A stretch of DNA of 64,000 nucleotides from Acidobacteriota bacterium (GCA_018268915.1 JAFDVQ010000005.1:62001-126000), one strand, 5' to 3'; positions 41,692-50,336 are shown, counted from the stretch's first letter. Numbers and translations are program-made. The notes: generated by a model not told the origin, from the letters alone.

Positions 41692-43098
41692 TTACTCACT
41701 CGAACGAGAGAGTAGCTTCATCAGGCCTTGCGGCTTCAGGTCGGGGGCGAGGAATCTGCGCATGCCGCCGGATTGGGCGCAGAGTTCATCGGCAGCGATG
41801 TGACCGGAACGGGCGGCGCTTTCCATCGTGGAAGGCCAGCCGGTGGCGATCCAGTCGCCGGCGAGAAAGCATTTGGGCCACGGGGACTTTGCACTTGGGC
41901 GAATTTGATCGATGCCGGGAGGCACGCCGAAAGTAGCGCGGACTTCTTTGATGAGCGCGACTTTCTCGAGCTTCGCTTCTCTCACCTGAGGAAAGAATTC
42001 AGCAAGTTCAGCGAGAGCCTGATTGATGGCTTCGTTGCGCTCGCGGGCTGCGAAGGCGCGCGAAGCGGACTGCACGAGTTCGAGATAGCTGCCTTTATGC
42101 TGACGGTACGGCTGCAGGACGCTCTTGTTGTACATCCAGTGAATTTCTCGATCGAGCAGAACTGCATGCGGCAGGTCGGTAATCTGCCGGTCGAACCATA
42201 GATGAACGCTGCAGATAGGCCAGTGGGTAAGGGAGTCGGTCTGTCGCGCGAGTTCTTCGTAGTGAGGCGCGTGCGGCATATGAGGCAGCAGCTTCTGCAT
42301 GGCTTCAAACGGCAGAGCGATGACAAGGAAATTAGAGACAAGCGTACCTGTGCGCGTTTGAACAGACCACTCGGAGGCGGCTTTGTTCCACTCCGCAGAT
42401 TCAACGTTGGTGTTGAGATGAATCACGGAGCCGCGTTCTTCAAGGAAAGACTTTGCAGAGCCGTAGAGATCGCTGAGAGGGACTGAACTCATTCCCATGG
42501 CTCCCGCCTCTGCAGAGTTCATGAAGAGCTCACGGATGACTTTGGCTGCATAGGGTACGGCGATGGCGTCGAGGTCGGCATTGAGAGCACTGGCGATAAC
42601 GAGACGCCAGAAGCGCTCGATGGCGCCCGGTGTCTGATTGTGACGGCGGAGCCATTCGGCGAGCGACTCGGTGCTGTCTGCGGAAATGGGCTTCATCATG
42701 GCGCTAAATGCGCGAGAGAGGGCCAGCTTGTCGGATGTGGTGAAGGCTGACGCGGAGAGGAGCTTCGGTGTTCCGTGAAGTGGAGCGGGAAGCCACGATG
42801 ACGGACCGAGCTGAGAGCGGCGACCACCGGGCTCAATCATCGTCATTTCGCTGGTCCAGTGAATTTTCTTTTCGACTCTGATGCGACGATAGAACGAGAG
42901 CAGATTGGTGCAGCAGCCGAAGAGCACGTGCTGGCAATTATCGATGACTTCGTCAACACCGGGATGGAGGTAGGAGGATGCGCGGCCGCCGAGATACCCG
43001 CGGCGTTCAACAAGCTGCACACGATAGCCGGCTTCGGCAAGAGCGCAGGCTGCGCTCATGCCGGCGACTCCGCCACCGATTACGGTGACGGTGGGCAT
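41692..43098 (-). CDS. hpnE: Hydroxysqualene dehydroxylase HpnE
   Basis: HpnE removes the hydroxyl from hydroxysqualene to give squalene, with FAD. The preferred start is the ATG at 43098 because the FAD motif VTVIGGGVAGMSAACALAEAGYRVQLVE follows at once. An in-frame GTG at 43176 would add 26 residues; neither has a good ribosome site. Other blocks are GGRASSYLHPGVDEVIDNCQHVLFGCCTNL, typical of the squalene/phytoene desaturase-like family, and the C-terminal FAD block CFLAGDWIATGWPSTMESAARSGHIAADEL. It follows hpnC and hpnD on the same strand, which completes the three-step squalene route. Confidence 0.93.
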   Translation of the reverse strand: MPTVTVIGGGVAGMSAACALAEAGYRVQLVERRGYLGGRASSYLHPGVDEVIDNCQHVLFGCCTNLLSFYRRIRVEKKIHWTSEMTMIEPGGRRSQLGPSSWLPAPLHGTPKLLSASAFTTSDKLALSRAFSAMMKPISADSTESLAEWLRRHNQTPGAIERFWRLVIASALNADLDAIAVPYAAKVIRELFMNSAEAGAMGMSSVPLSDLYGSAKSFLEERGSVIHLNTNVESAEWNKAASEWSVQTRTGTLVSNFLVIALPFEAMQKLLPHMPHAPHYEELARQTDSLTHWPICSVHLWFDRQITDLPHAVLLDREIHWMYNKSVLQPYRQHKGSYLELVQSASRAFAARERNEAINQALAELAEFFPQVREAKLEKVALIKEVRATFGVPPGIDQIRPSAKSPWPKCFLAGDWIATGWPSTMESAARSGHIAADELCAQSGGMRRFLAPDLKPQGLMKLLSRSSE

Positions 43099-43230
43099 TT
43101 CGAGTTGGCTTGAACCGTCTTGCAAATCGTCCTCAGAGACTGAAGCCTCCGGTCTGAACTGTCTTTGAGCCGACACATTTTAGTTATGCCAAACGACGAA
43201 CCTGGAGGTTGTCATCATATTGCAATATGT

Positions 43231-44166
43231 TCAGCCGAAGAATCTAGCTAAGACCATCCTCGTCATTCCAACACAGAGTATTCCAACTTTCTGCACGGTT
43301 GGAACGCTGGCTCTCTTCGAAAACACGTCGTAGTTCGCGCTCTCAATGCGGCGGAGCAGCGCGTGATAAATGGAGACGAGCACCCATAATGCAGGGCGGC
43401 TCTCGCTGTTGATCAGGGGAAGAAGTTTGTCGGCGGAGGTGTAATATGCTTCTGCGCGCCGTCCGATTTCGGTGAGAAGATCGCGCTCGCTGGGAGTGGG
43501 CGGTGAAGTCGCGGTCCGATGGAGCATTGAGTCGAGCGTGACGTTGTGTGCTGCGAGATCTTCAAGAGGCAGATAGACACGGCCTCGCTCCGCATCTTCT
43601 GAGACGTCGCGCAGGATGTTGGTGAGTTGAAAGGCGACGCCGGTTTCTTCGGCGAGGTTTTCTGCGGCGGGGTCGGTGTAGCCGAAGATGCGAATGCAGA
43701 CGAGGCCGACGACGGAAGCAACGAGATAGCAGTATTGATAAAGGTCGGCGAAGGTCGAGTAAGTGTCGGGTGCGTCGGCGGGACTTGATTTGAGGTCAGA
43801 TGTGGTGCCTGCGATGAGTTCATCGAGAAGGCTGAGCGGGATGTTATAGCGCTGGATTGCATCGCGGACTGCGATGAAGACCGGATCGCTTGTGGCTGTA
43901 CCGGCGGCGGCTGCGTGCCAGGCTGACTGCCATTGCTCGAGATTTTGGCGGCGCTTTTCGCGCGAGAGGCTCTCATCGTCAGAAAGGTCATCCGCCTTAC
44001 GCATGAAGGCGTAGATGGCACAGATTGCATTGCGGCGCGGCTCAGGAAGTGCGACGAAGGCGTAGTAGAAATTTTTGGCTTCGCGTCTGGCGATGGCGCG
44101 ACAGGTCGCGTAGGCCTCATCCAGCGAGATCGCTTTTGTCATTCCCTGAGTAGTCGCGAAAGTCAA
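43231..44166 (-). CDS. hpnD: Presqualene diphosphate synthase HpnD
   Basis: HpnD joins two farnesyl diphosphates into presqualene diphosphate. A 311-residue trans-prenyltransferase with the two acidic motifs of the squalene/phytoene synthase family: FMRKADDLSDDE near 52-63 and LTNILRDVSEDAERGRVYLP near 178-197. The Y-x-x-x-x-A-x-x-V-G-L block (YQYCYLVASVVGLVCIRIFG) also fits. The stop of hpnC overlaps its start by four bases (ATGA), so the two are translationally coupled. Confidence 0.93.
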   Translation of the reverse strand: MTFATTQGMTKAISLDEAYATCRAIARREAKNFYYAFVALPEPRRNAICAIYAFMRKADDLSDDESLSREKRRQNLEQWQSAWHAAAAGTATSDPVFIAVRDAIQRYNIPLSLLDELIAGTTSDLKSSPADAPDTYSTFADLYQYCYLVASVVGLVCIRIFGYTDPAAENLAEETGVAFQLTNILRDVSEDAERGRVYLPLEDLAAHNVTLDSMLHRTATSPPTPSERDLLTEIGRRAEAYYTSADKLLPLINSESRPALWVLVSIYHALLRRIESANYDVFSKRASVPTVQKVGILCVGMTRMVLARFFG

Positions 44167-45158
44167 GCAGCTTTGCCTTTTGATCTAGACAGGCGGAGGA
44201 ACGGCAGGAATTTGCCGGTCACCGCGCGGAGTGCAAGCTGCAGTTTAGTACGTTTTGCAATGGATGGCCGTGAGCTGAGCACGTCAAAGTCCTGGTGCTC
44301 GATGGCGTTGAGAATTTCGAGACCACCACGGCTGAAGAGATCGAGATCGACCGCGAGGTCGCGATCGACCATTCCGATGAGAGGAAGCCCCTGATGAAAG
44401 AGGCTTCGGGCATAGTCCACTTCGTATTTGAGGAGAGCACGGAATTCGGGAGTGGCGATGCCCTGATCGATTGTGGAGTCGGAGACGTCGAAGCGCTTTA
44501 TATCGTCCTGCGGGAGGTACACGCGGTTCTTGGCCCAGTCGACGCGAATGTCCTGCCAGAAGTTGGCGAGTTGGAGAGCGGAACAGGTGGCATCCGAGAG
44601 GCGGAAGCGCTCTTCGTCAGCGTAGCCGCAAGTGTAGAGGACGAGCCGGCCAACGGGGTTCGCGGAGTAGCGGCAGTAGCCGAGAACGTCCTGCATGGAC
44701 GCGTAGCGCGTGACTACCTGGTCTTGTTTGAAAGCGGTCAGAAGGTCGGCGAAAGGCTCCTTGGGGATTGAGCAGGCGCAGATGGTTTCGGCGAGCGCAA
44801 CGAATACTGGATGACGTGTTTGGCCTTCGTAGCAGGCGTCGAGCTCGCTGCCCCAGAGGTCGAGGAGAGCTAGGGATTGTTTGGTGTTGCCGACTTCATC
44901 GCCTAAATCGTCAGAGACGCGGCAATAGGCGTAGATGGCATGGAAGTGCGGACGCAGACGCTCGGGTAAGAACCAGGTGGCAACATGGAAGTTTTCGTAG
45001 TGTGTTTCGGCAAGGTGTCTGCACCAGGCGCGAGCTTCTGCGACGGTCGGGGCTTTGTCAGGAAAGCGGTAGCTGGCGGGGAGGGCGGCCCAGCCGCGGG
45101 CGAGCAGTTCTTCGGTGGCCGGGTTGGGAGCTGCGGTTGTGATCATGGGTTCGTTCAT
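44163..45158 (-). CDS. hpnC: Hydroxysqualene synthase HpnC
   Basis: HpnC converts presqualene diphosphate to hydroxysqualene. A 331-residue squalene-synthase-family protein with YCRVSDDLGDEVGN near 76-89 (first acidic motif) and ALQLANFWQDIRVDWAKNRVYLP near 195-215 (second). The alternative is another HpnD paralogue, but the pairing with hpnD and the DDLGDE form fit HpnC. Its upstream region contains the family A repeat (45172-45239) rather than an obvious promoter, so whether the dehydrogenase genes upstream read into it is uncertain. Confidence 0.92.
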   Translation of the reverse strand: MNEPMITTAAPNPATEELLARGWAALPASYRFPDKAPTVAEARAWCRHLAETHYENFHVATWFLPERLRPHFHAIYAYCRVSDDLGDEVGNTKQSLALLDLWGSELDACYEGQTRHPVFVALAETICACSIPKEPFADLLTAFKQDQVVTRYASMQDVLGYCRYSANPVGRLVLYTCGYADEERFRLSDATCSALQLANFWQDIRVDWAKNRVYLPQDDIKRFDVSDSTIDQGIATPEFRALLKYEVDYARSLFHQGLPLIGMVDRDLAVDLDLFSRGGLEILNAIEHQDFDVLSSRPSIAKRTKLQLALRAVTGKFLPFLRLSRSKGKAA

Positions 45159-45171
45159 TGGAATTGCAAAA

Positions 45172-45239
45172 AGCAGATCCTTCGCTTACCACCCCCGAGC
45201 TGATGAAAACGCTCGGGGCCCGTGCGCTCAGGATGACAG
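45172..45239. repeat. Dispersed intergenic palindromic repeat, family A, copy 2
   Basis: Same flanks as 34907-34975. The stem here is CCCCGAGC/GCTCGGGG around TGATGAAAAC. Compared with copy 1, an A-T pair of the stem is G-C here, a compensatory change that argues for selection on the hairpin. It sits inside the hopanoid gene group, between the second dehydrogenase and hpnC. Confidence 0.85.
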
Positions 45240-45277
45240 CCTCGTTGTGTTGGGACTCTCTTTGAAGGGACTGATCA

Positions 45278-46519
45278 TCAAGGGACGATTGCGGTTTTGA
45301 TTTCTGTTGAACGCTTCATCAGTTTTTCGAAGACGCGATTGAGTTCGTAGAGATGGGCGCGGCCGGTGATGAAGGCTCCGGCCTGGAAGCGGCCGCTGGC
45401 GATGAGATCAAGAGCTTTGCGGCACATGGCAGGGGTGTGGTGGAAGGTCGCACGCAGCGTAATGTCGCTGTAGTGGATGCGATTCGTATCGAGGTTGACG
45501 TGCGTGCCGACCGCGCACCCGCCGAAGAAGTTGACTGTGCCTCCCTTGCGAACCATTTCGACAGCTTCTTCCCAAGCTTCAGGAATCCCAACTGCCTCGA
45601 TTGCGATGTCGACGCCGCGGTCATTGGGTGTAAGGGCGCGAGTGTCGCGAATCGCTTTGCGTATGCTGCTCGTCTGGACGACATGAGTGGCGCCGAGCTG
45701 GCGAGCAGCCTCCACCTGGCCGTCGTGTTTGACGACAGCAATCGTCTTGCATCCTGCGAGAGCAGCAACGTGCAGCATCATGAGGCCAAGTGGGCCGCCG
45801 CCAATGATGGCGACGGTCGCGTCGGGATAGGGTTTCGAATCTTCAAATCCGTGCACTGCGCAGGCGAGAGGCTCAGTGAGCGCGGCGTGTTCCAAGGGTA
45901 CGTGGTCGGGAACGCGCAGCGTGTTCTTGGCTACGATTCGTGAGGGGATGCGAATGAACTCCGCGTAGGCCCCATTGTTGAAGAGCAGATCGTCGCAGAG
46001 GTTCTCCTGATTATGCTGGCAGAAGTAGCACTTGCCGCACGGTGCGGAATTGAGAGCGACGACGCGGTCGCCCGACTTGAAATCGGTGACGCCTGCTCCC
46101 GCTTCAACGATGGTGCCGGCGAGTTCGTGTCCGAAGAGCGCAGGAGGAACGATCATGCGTGCGTGGTAGCCGCGGCGGAAAACCTTCAGGTCAGTACCGC
46201 ATGTGAGGGCTGCACCCACTTGCACGATCAGTTCGCCGGGTTCTGCCTTGGGGACGGGAACACTTTCGATGCGGATGTCTTCGCGGCCATGCAAAATCGC
46301 GGCCTGCATCGTGACCTTGCCGTGATGGATTGCAGTTTCAACTGTGGCGCGGCCATGATGGAGAGCGCTCTCGACCGTGGCGCGGCCGTGATGGAGCGCG
46401 TCTTCCACCGTGGCCTTGCCGTGTTCGATGGCTGTCTCGACCGTGGCGCGGCCAGCCTCGATCGCGGTTCCAACCGCAGGTCGAACGCGTTTGATTACAT
46501 CTTTTACGGAGCCGGGCAT
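45278..46519 (-). CDS. Zinc-dependent medium-chain dehydrogenase with N-terminal 11-residue repeats
   Basis: A 413-residue protein. Residues 12-77 are six tandem 11-residue units, GRATVETAIEH-like, predicted to form one long amphipathic helix. The MDR fold starts right after (MQAAILHGREDIRIESVPVP). The catalytic zinc block is CGTDLKVF with FGHELAG. The structural zinc Cys are in CGKCYFCQHNQENLC. The NAD(P) motif is GGGPLGLMML. It lies 11 bases after a second MDR gene and in the hpn cluster. The substrate is unknown; a hopanoid side-chain reductase is a reasonable guess, not a demonstrated role. Confidence 0.9.
   Translation of the reverse strand: MPGSVKDVIKRVRPAVGTAIEAGRATVETAIEHGKATVEDALHHGRATVESALHHGRATVETAIHHGKVTMQAAILHGREDIRIESVPVPKAEPGELIVQVGAALTCGTDLKVFRRGYHARMIVPPALFGHELAGTIVEAGAGVTDFKSGDRVVALNSAPCGKCYFCQHNQENLCDDLLFNNGAYAEFIRIPSRIVAKNTLRVPDHVPLEHAALTEPLACAVHGFEDSKPYPDATVAIIGGGPLGLMMLHVAALAGCKTIAVVKHDGQVEAARQLGATHVVQTSSIRKAIRDTRALTPNDRGVDIAIEAVGIPEAWEEAVEMVRKGGTVNFFGGCAVGTHVNLDTNRIHYSDITLRATFHHTPAMCRKALDLIASGRFQAGAFITGRAHLYELNRVFEKLMKRSTEIKTAIVP
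46289..46486 (-). repeat. Tandem 33-bp coding repeat (11-residue amphipathic units)
   Basis: The DNA encodes six consecutive 11-residue units in the dehydrogenase N-terminus. The consensus G-R/K-A-T-V-E-T/S/D-A-I/L-H/E-H is clear in units 2-5. The first and last units are degenerate. The 11-residue period fits a hendecad helix as seen in lipid-surface-binding helices. Confidence 0.85.
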
Positions 46520-46530
46520 TCGGTTTCCCC

Positions 46531-47682
46531 CTACGCTGCCCCTGAACCCGCGACAGGCTCAACCATGATCTTCATTGAGTCGGCTTTGGGATGCGATGCT
46601 ACATCGATTGCCTCGACGGCCTGCTCGAGCGGAAAACGATGAGAGACAAGCTGCGTCAGATCGAATCCGTTGCGGTAGCCGTTGAATACGAGGTCGGTGA
46701 CCTCGTCCAGAATCGCGAATGAAGACGAGTAGGAGCCCATAAGCGTCTTCTCGTCCATACAAACCACCCCGGGATCAAAAGTTGCTTCGCCATATTGTGT
46801 CTGCGCGAAGAAGAGCACTTTGCCTCCGCAGCGTGCAGCATCGGTGGCGGTCTTGATGAGCGCGTTGCCGCCGACGGCTATGATGACCGCGTCGGCTCCC
46901 CGTCCATCTGTCTTCTGACGGACGCACTCTACAACGTTTTCGCTGCCTGCGTGAATGGGATCTTTTAGACCGTATTGGGCCGCGATGGCGTGTCGCTCGG
47001 GATAGAGGTCAGATGTAAGTACACGGGCGCCGGTCCGGCTGGCGAGCACAGCATGCATGAGACCGATTGGGCCCTGGCCGATCACAAGGACGGTGTCGTC
47101 GGGCTGAAGATTGAGCATCTTCACACCTTTCAGGACTGTGTTTACCGGCTCGACGAAGGCAGCCTGTTCGAAAGGGACATCGTCGGGAATCGGGACTACG
47201 CCGCAGCTCGATGCCACCCAGTCCATCACGCGAATATACTCCGCAAAGCCCCCGCCCGAGGGCTCGAAGCCTGCGGTTGCACCGACCTTCTTATAAAGTG
47301 GGCACTGAGCCGGAGTGCCTTTGCGGCAGTAGTAGCACTCACCGCATGGAACGTGGTGGTGGACCACGACGCGCTCGCCGCCCTTGTAGCGGGTGACTCC
47401 TTTGCCGACGGCGACAATAGTGCCGGACATCTCGTGACCGAAGATGCGGGGAGCAGAATGGGAGCCTGTGTGAATTTTCTTTAAGTCTGTGCCGCAAACT
47501 CCACAAGTGGCGATCTTTACCAGCAGCTCTCCAGGACCGATTGCGGGTACCGGAACAGTCTCGATGCGCATGTCATTGATAGCGCGATAGACGACGGCAC
47601 GCATGGTGGAAGGGACGCGGGACTCGACATGGCTTTCAGCGTTCGTGGTTTGGGTGGCCATCCGGGGTTGGTTCGACCTCAT
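46531..47682 (-). CDS. Zinc-dependent medium-chain dehydrogenase (threonine/sorbitol dehydrogenase-like)
   Basis: A 383-residue MDR protein whose ATG overlaps the hpnG stop (ATGA), supporting the start at 47682. Catalytic zinc ligands are in ATCGVCGTDLKK and RIFGHEMSG. The structural zinc set is HVPCGECYYCRKGTPAQC. The Rossmann motif is VIGQGPIGLMHAVLASRTGARVL, and the acidic residue after it (SDLYPER) suggests NAD. The overall form is like L-threonine or sorbitol dehydrogenases. Tight coupling to hpnG, whose product is a ribosyl-hopane, makes a carbohydrate-like hopanoid intermediate a plausible substrate. Confidence 0.9.
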   Translation of the reverse strand: MRSNQPRMATQTTNAESHVESRVPSTMRAVVYRAINDMRIETVPVPAIGPGELLVKIATCGVCGTDLKKIHTGSHSAPRIFGHEMSGTIVAVGKGVTRYKGGERVVVHHHVPCGECYYCRKGTPAQCPLYKKVGATAGFEPSGGGFAEYIRVMDWVASSCGVVPIPDDVPFEQAAFVEPVNTVLKGVKMLNLQPDDTVLVIGQGPIGLMHAVLASRTGARVLTSDLYPERHAIAAQYGLKDPIHAGSENVVECVRQKTDGRGADAVIIAVGGNALIKTATDAARCGGKVLFFAQTQYGEATFDPGVVCMDEKTLMGSYSSSFAILDEVTDLVFNGYRNGFDLTQLVSHRFPLEQAVEAIDVASHPKADSMKIMVEPVAGSGAA

Positions 47683-48356
47683 TCATTCAGAAGTTCGTGG
47701 AGCCGCTCCGCAATGCTCTGGGAAGCCTTCCTACTATTTTCGCCCATCTGGATGAGCGCGGGCCATATCCATGGCCGCATGAGAGCAAAAAGAACAAACT
47801 TTGAAGTCTGAAACTGGCCGGAGCGGTCGATGAAGCGATTGAAATCAGGGAGCTTGGCGTCGAGAGGATCGCTGACGCCCTTTATGCAGTAGAACGGAAT
47901 GCCGCGCATGGCGGCGAGGCGGGCAATGCCTGCAGCCTCCATATCGACGAGAGCGGCTTTGTAGGTGGAGGCAAGACGGCGCTTCTCAGCCTCGTCGGCC
48001 ACACGGGGGCTGGTCACAAGCCATTGTGAGCCGGCTCCAGCATCGCAGTTGAAGCGTTCGCCGGTGCGAGCGTCGTAGACTCCGGCAGCGTTGTAGGCTT
48101 CTCCGGCTTTGCACTCGGCGGTGAGTGCACCTGCCCAGCCGATGGAGAGAACGAGGTCGATCGGCCCGCCGTCTTCGATTCCGGCAAAGGCGCGAGTCGC
48201 CGCATCGAGTCCTGCGCCGGCACAGGCAGCGATCCATTCTTCTTCTTCGTTTCTCAGGGCCCAGAAGCGGATGTTGCCGCGGGTCGAGTGAGGCCAGCCT
48301 CGCACGAGGGGCTTCAGTTCGCCGGGCATGGCGGCAATGATGGCGACTCGGGTCAT
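47679..48356 (-). CDS. hpnG: Hopanoid-associated nucleoside phosphorylase HpnG
   Basis: HpnG releases adenine from adenosylhopane to form (phospho)ribosylhopane. The 225-residue protein starts at the ATG at 48356 (MTRVAIIAAMPGELKPLV). The reading frame stays open upstream to 49337, but that part only shadows hpnA in another frame. Phosphorylase blocks are CAGAGLDAATRAFAG, LVLSIGWAGALT, LVDMEAAGIARLA and YCIKGVSDPLDAKLPDF, as in MTA/SAH nucleosidase and purine phosphorylases. It lies 37 bases after hpnA and overlaps the next dehydrogenase gene. Confidence 0.92.
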   Translation of the reverse strand: MTRVAIIAAMPGELKPLVRGWPHSTRGNIRFWALRNEEEEWIAACAGAGLDAATRAFAGIEDGGPIDLVLSIGWAGALTAECKAGEAYNAAGVYDARTGERFNCDAGAGSQWLVTSPRVADEAEKRRLASTYKAALVDMEAAGIARLAAMRGIPFYCIKGVSDPLDAKLPDFNRFIDRSGQFQTSKFVLFALMRPWIWPALIQMGENSRKASQSIAERLHELLNE

Positions 48357-48393
48357 CTGGTTTGGGATGCTGCAGCCCTGAATAGGATTTTTT

Positions 48394-49383
48394 TCATTGT
48401 GCGTAGCCGTTGGAGCGGAACCAGTCGATGGCGGCGCGCATGGCGGGGTAGACAGGAAGTATTTTGAAGCCCAGTTCCTGCTGAGCGCGGGCGCTGGAGG
48501 CGAACATCTTCTTGCGACCCATACGGACTTCTTCGAGGGTTGCACGGGGCTCTTTACCGCGGATGCGCCCGGTGATCCACTCTTCGAAGAAGGCGTAGGT
48601 GGCGGCAATGCCGAAGGGGATTCTGGTGGTTGGCGAAGGAATGCCGGTGATGGCCGACATCTTGTCGAGGATCTGCTTGAGGGTGAGGTTCTCACCGCCG
48701 AGGATGTAGCGTCGGCCGGGCTTGCCGACCTTGAGTGCGGCAACGTGGATGCGGGCAATCTCCGAGACGTCGACGAGGTTAAGGCCGGTGTCGACGTAGG
48801 CGGGAAATTTGTGATTGAGGAAATCGACAAAGATGCGGCCAGTAGGCGTGGGCTTCGAGTCGTTGGGACCGATAGGTGTTGTCGGATTGAGGATGATGAC
48901 CTGCTGGCCGTCTTTGGCTGCTGCGATGGCCTGCTGCTCGGCGAGGAACTTGGAGCGCTTGTAGTGGCCGACCATGTCGCTGATGGAAACCGGTGTGTCC
49001 TCGTTGACGACGATGCCGTCGGTGCGAAAAGCCATGGTCGCAACGGAAGAGGTGTAGACGACGCGGCGAACGCGGGCTTCGCGAGCGAGTTTGAGCAAGT
49101 CGCGGGTGCCGTCGACGTTGGCTCGATACATCGTGTCGGGATCGCGAATCCACAAGCGGTAGTCGGCGGCGACATGCAGCACGGCATCGCAACCCTGAAG
49201 GGCCGGCGCGTAGGTGTCCGGTTTACTGAGGTCTCCAACGACGGTGTCGCCAGAGATGCCTTCCAAGTTCGAGAGCTTGCTGGATGCACGGACAAGCAGG
49301 CGCAGGTTGGCGCCCTGTTCAGCGAGAGCTTTGGCAACGTGGTGGCCGACGAACCCGGTTGCGCCGGTGACGAAGATCTTCAT
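48394..49383 (-). CDS. hpnA: Hopanoid-associated sugar epimerase HpnA
   Basis: A 329-residue extended SDR of the NAD-dependent epimerase family. The Rossmann motif VTGATGFVGHHVAKAL is at 4-19. VLHVAADYRLWIRDP, a block characteristic of HpnA proteins, follows near 68-82. The catalytic Tyr-x-x-x-Lys appears as YKRSKFLAE. The tail TGRIRGKEPRATLEEVRMGRKKMFASSARAQQELGF is also family-typical. The reaction is not established in the literature I recall. It is the first gene of the minus-strand hpn operon. Confidence 0.92.
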   Translation of the reverse strand: MKIFVTGATGFVGHHVAKALAEQGANLRLLVRASSKLSNLEGISGDTVVGDLSKPDTYAPALQGCDAVLHVAADYRLWIRDPDTMYRANVDGTRDLLKLAREARVRRVVYTSSVATMAFRTDGIVVNEDTPVSISDMVGHYKRSKFLAEQQAIAAAKDGQQVIILNPTTPIGPNDSKPTPTGRIFVDFLNHKFPAYVDTGLNLVDVSEIARIHVAALKVGKPGRRYILGGENLTLKQILDKMSAITGIPSPTTRIPFGIAATYAFFEEWITGRIRGKEPRATLEEVRMGRKKMFASSARAQQELGFKILPVYPAMRAAIDWFRSNGYAQ

Positions 49384-49463
49384 GGCGTAGGCGTGCGAGT
49401 CCCATTCTAAGGTGTGGGGCTACGCGCTTGGGTTATTGAGGCTCGATCGAATTGACCGGCGGT

Positions 49464-50336
49464 CTATCGGGAGGAAGCCTGGGTCTGCTGTTCACCGAGG
49501 ATTCGCATATGTTTCCGCACGGCTGCTTCGCCCTGGGCGTCGCCGGCTGCATGGAAGAGTTCAATTGCGTGTTGAAAGCTCAGTCCTGCCATCTCAGACT
49601 TGCCCATGTTGTGCCATGCGACACCAATTTTGTCGAGCGCGGCGGCCTCTGAATCCCTGTCGTTGATGAGTTCGAGCTTGGTGATTGCTTCCTGCAATAG
49701 CCCAATGGCTTTGAGTGGGTCGTTTGCGAGGAGGGTGTATGCCGCTCCCAGATTGACAAGGGCGAGGGCTTCGCCTCGGCGGTCCTGGAGTTCGCGAAAA
49801 ATTGTGAGTGATTCGTTCAGAGTATCGATGCACTTCTTCCTGTTATTGAGGAAGAACCAGGTCAGGCCCAGATTGTTGAGCGTGGCGCCACGACCGGCCT
49901 TGTCGGTTGAAGGGTACAGAGCGAGCGCATCGCGGTAGTAGCGATTGGCCTGCTCGGGGAAACCCCAGTCGCGGTAAACATCGCCAGTGTGCGCGACGGT
50001 TGTCGCCTCGTGTTCGCGGTCGCCTAACTCATGCCAGATCGCACGCGCAGCCTGGTACTGCTCGACGGCTTTCTGCTGCTGGTGGCTCGCGTTATAGGAG
50101 ATGGCTACTGCGCCGAGGATATTTGCTTCTGCTTTGCGGTCTCCGGTCCTGCGGGTTTGGTCGAGAAGCGTCTGAAGAGAAGCGATGGCATCCTGAATTG
50201 GTGCCCTACTGGCAGTTGCCGCTTTTGCGGGTGAGGATGGGTTTGTCTCCGGCGGCTGCGCCTGACTCCGAGCCATTGTGATTAGGGCAGATGTGAGGGA
50301 TAACGATAGCAGGGCGGCGGAAAGGGAGTTTCGCAC
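49464..50336 (-). CDS. Secreted TPR-repeat protein
   Basis: The GTG at 50336 has a very good ribosome site (CCGGAGGTC, 6-12 bases upstream) and starts a signal peptide (VRNSLSAALLSLSLTSALITMARSQA). The longer frame from 50495 has neither. The 290-residue protein has five or six TPR units, for example DRKAEANILGAVAISYNASHQQQKAVEQY and GRGATLNNLGLTWFFLNNRKKCIDTLNES, in the tetratricopeptide form with short-chain helices seen in CHAT-associated and sensor proteins. No effector domain is attached. Function is unknown. Confidence 0.78.
   Translation of the reverse strand: MRNSLSAALLSLSLTSALITMARSQAQPPETNPSSPAKAATASRAPIQDAIASLQTLLDQTRRTGDRKAEANILGAVAISYNASHQQQKAVEQYQAARAIWHELGDREHEATTVAHTGDVYRDWGFPEQANRYYRDALALYPSTDKAGRGATLNNLGLTWFFLNNRKKCIDTLNESLTIFRELQDRRGEALALVNLGAAYTLLANDPLKAIGLLQEAITKLELINDRDSEAAALDKIGVAWHNMGKSEMAGLSFQHAIELFHAAGDAQGEAAVRKHMRILGEQQTQASSR

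Noticed and set aside
46289..46486. CRISPR-like regular 33-bp repetition
   Set aside because: The repeats are contiguous without spacers, in frame and encode an amphipathic helix, so they are a protein repeat.
48357..49337. N-terminal 330 codons of a long minus frame in front of hpnG
   Set aside because: They lie in another frame of hpnA on the same strand, with Ser/Pro/Arg-rich composition. The hpnG start at 48356 gives the normal phosphorylase length.
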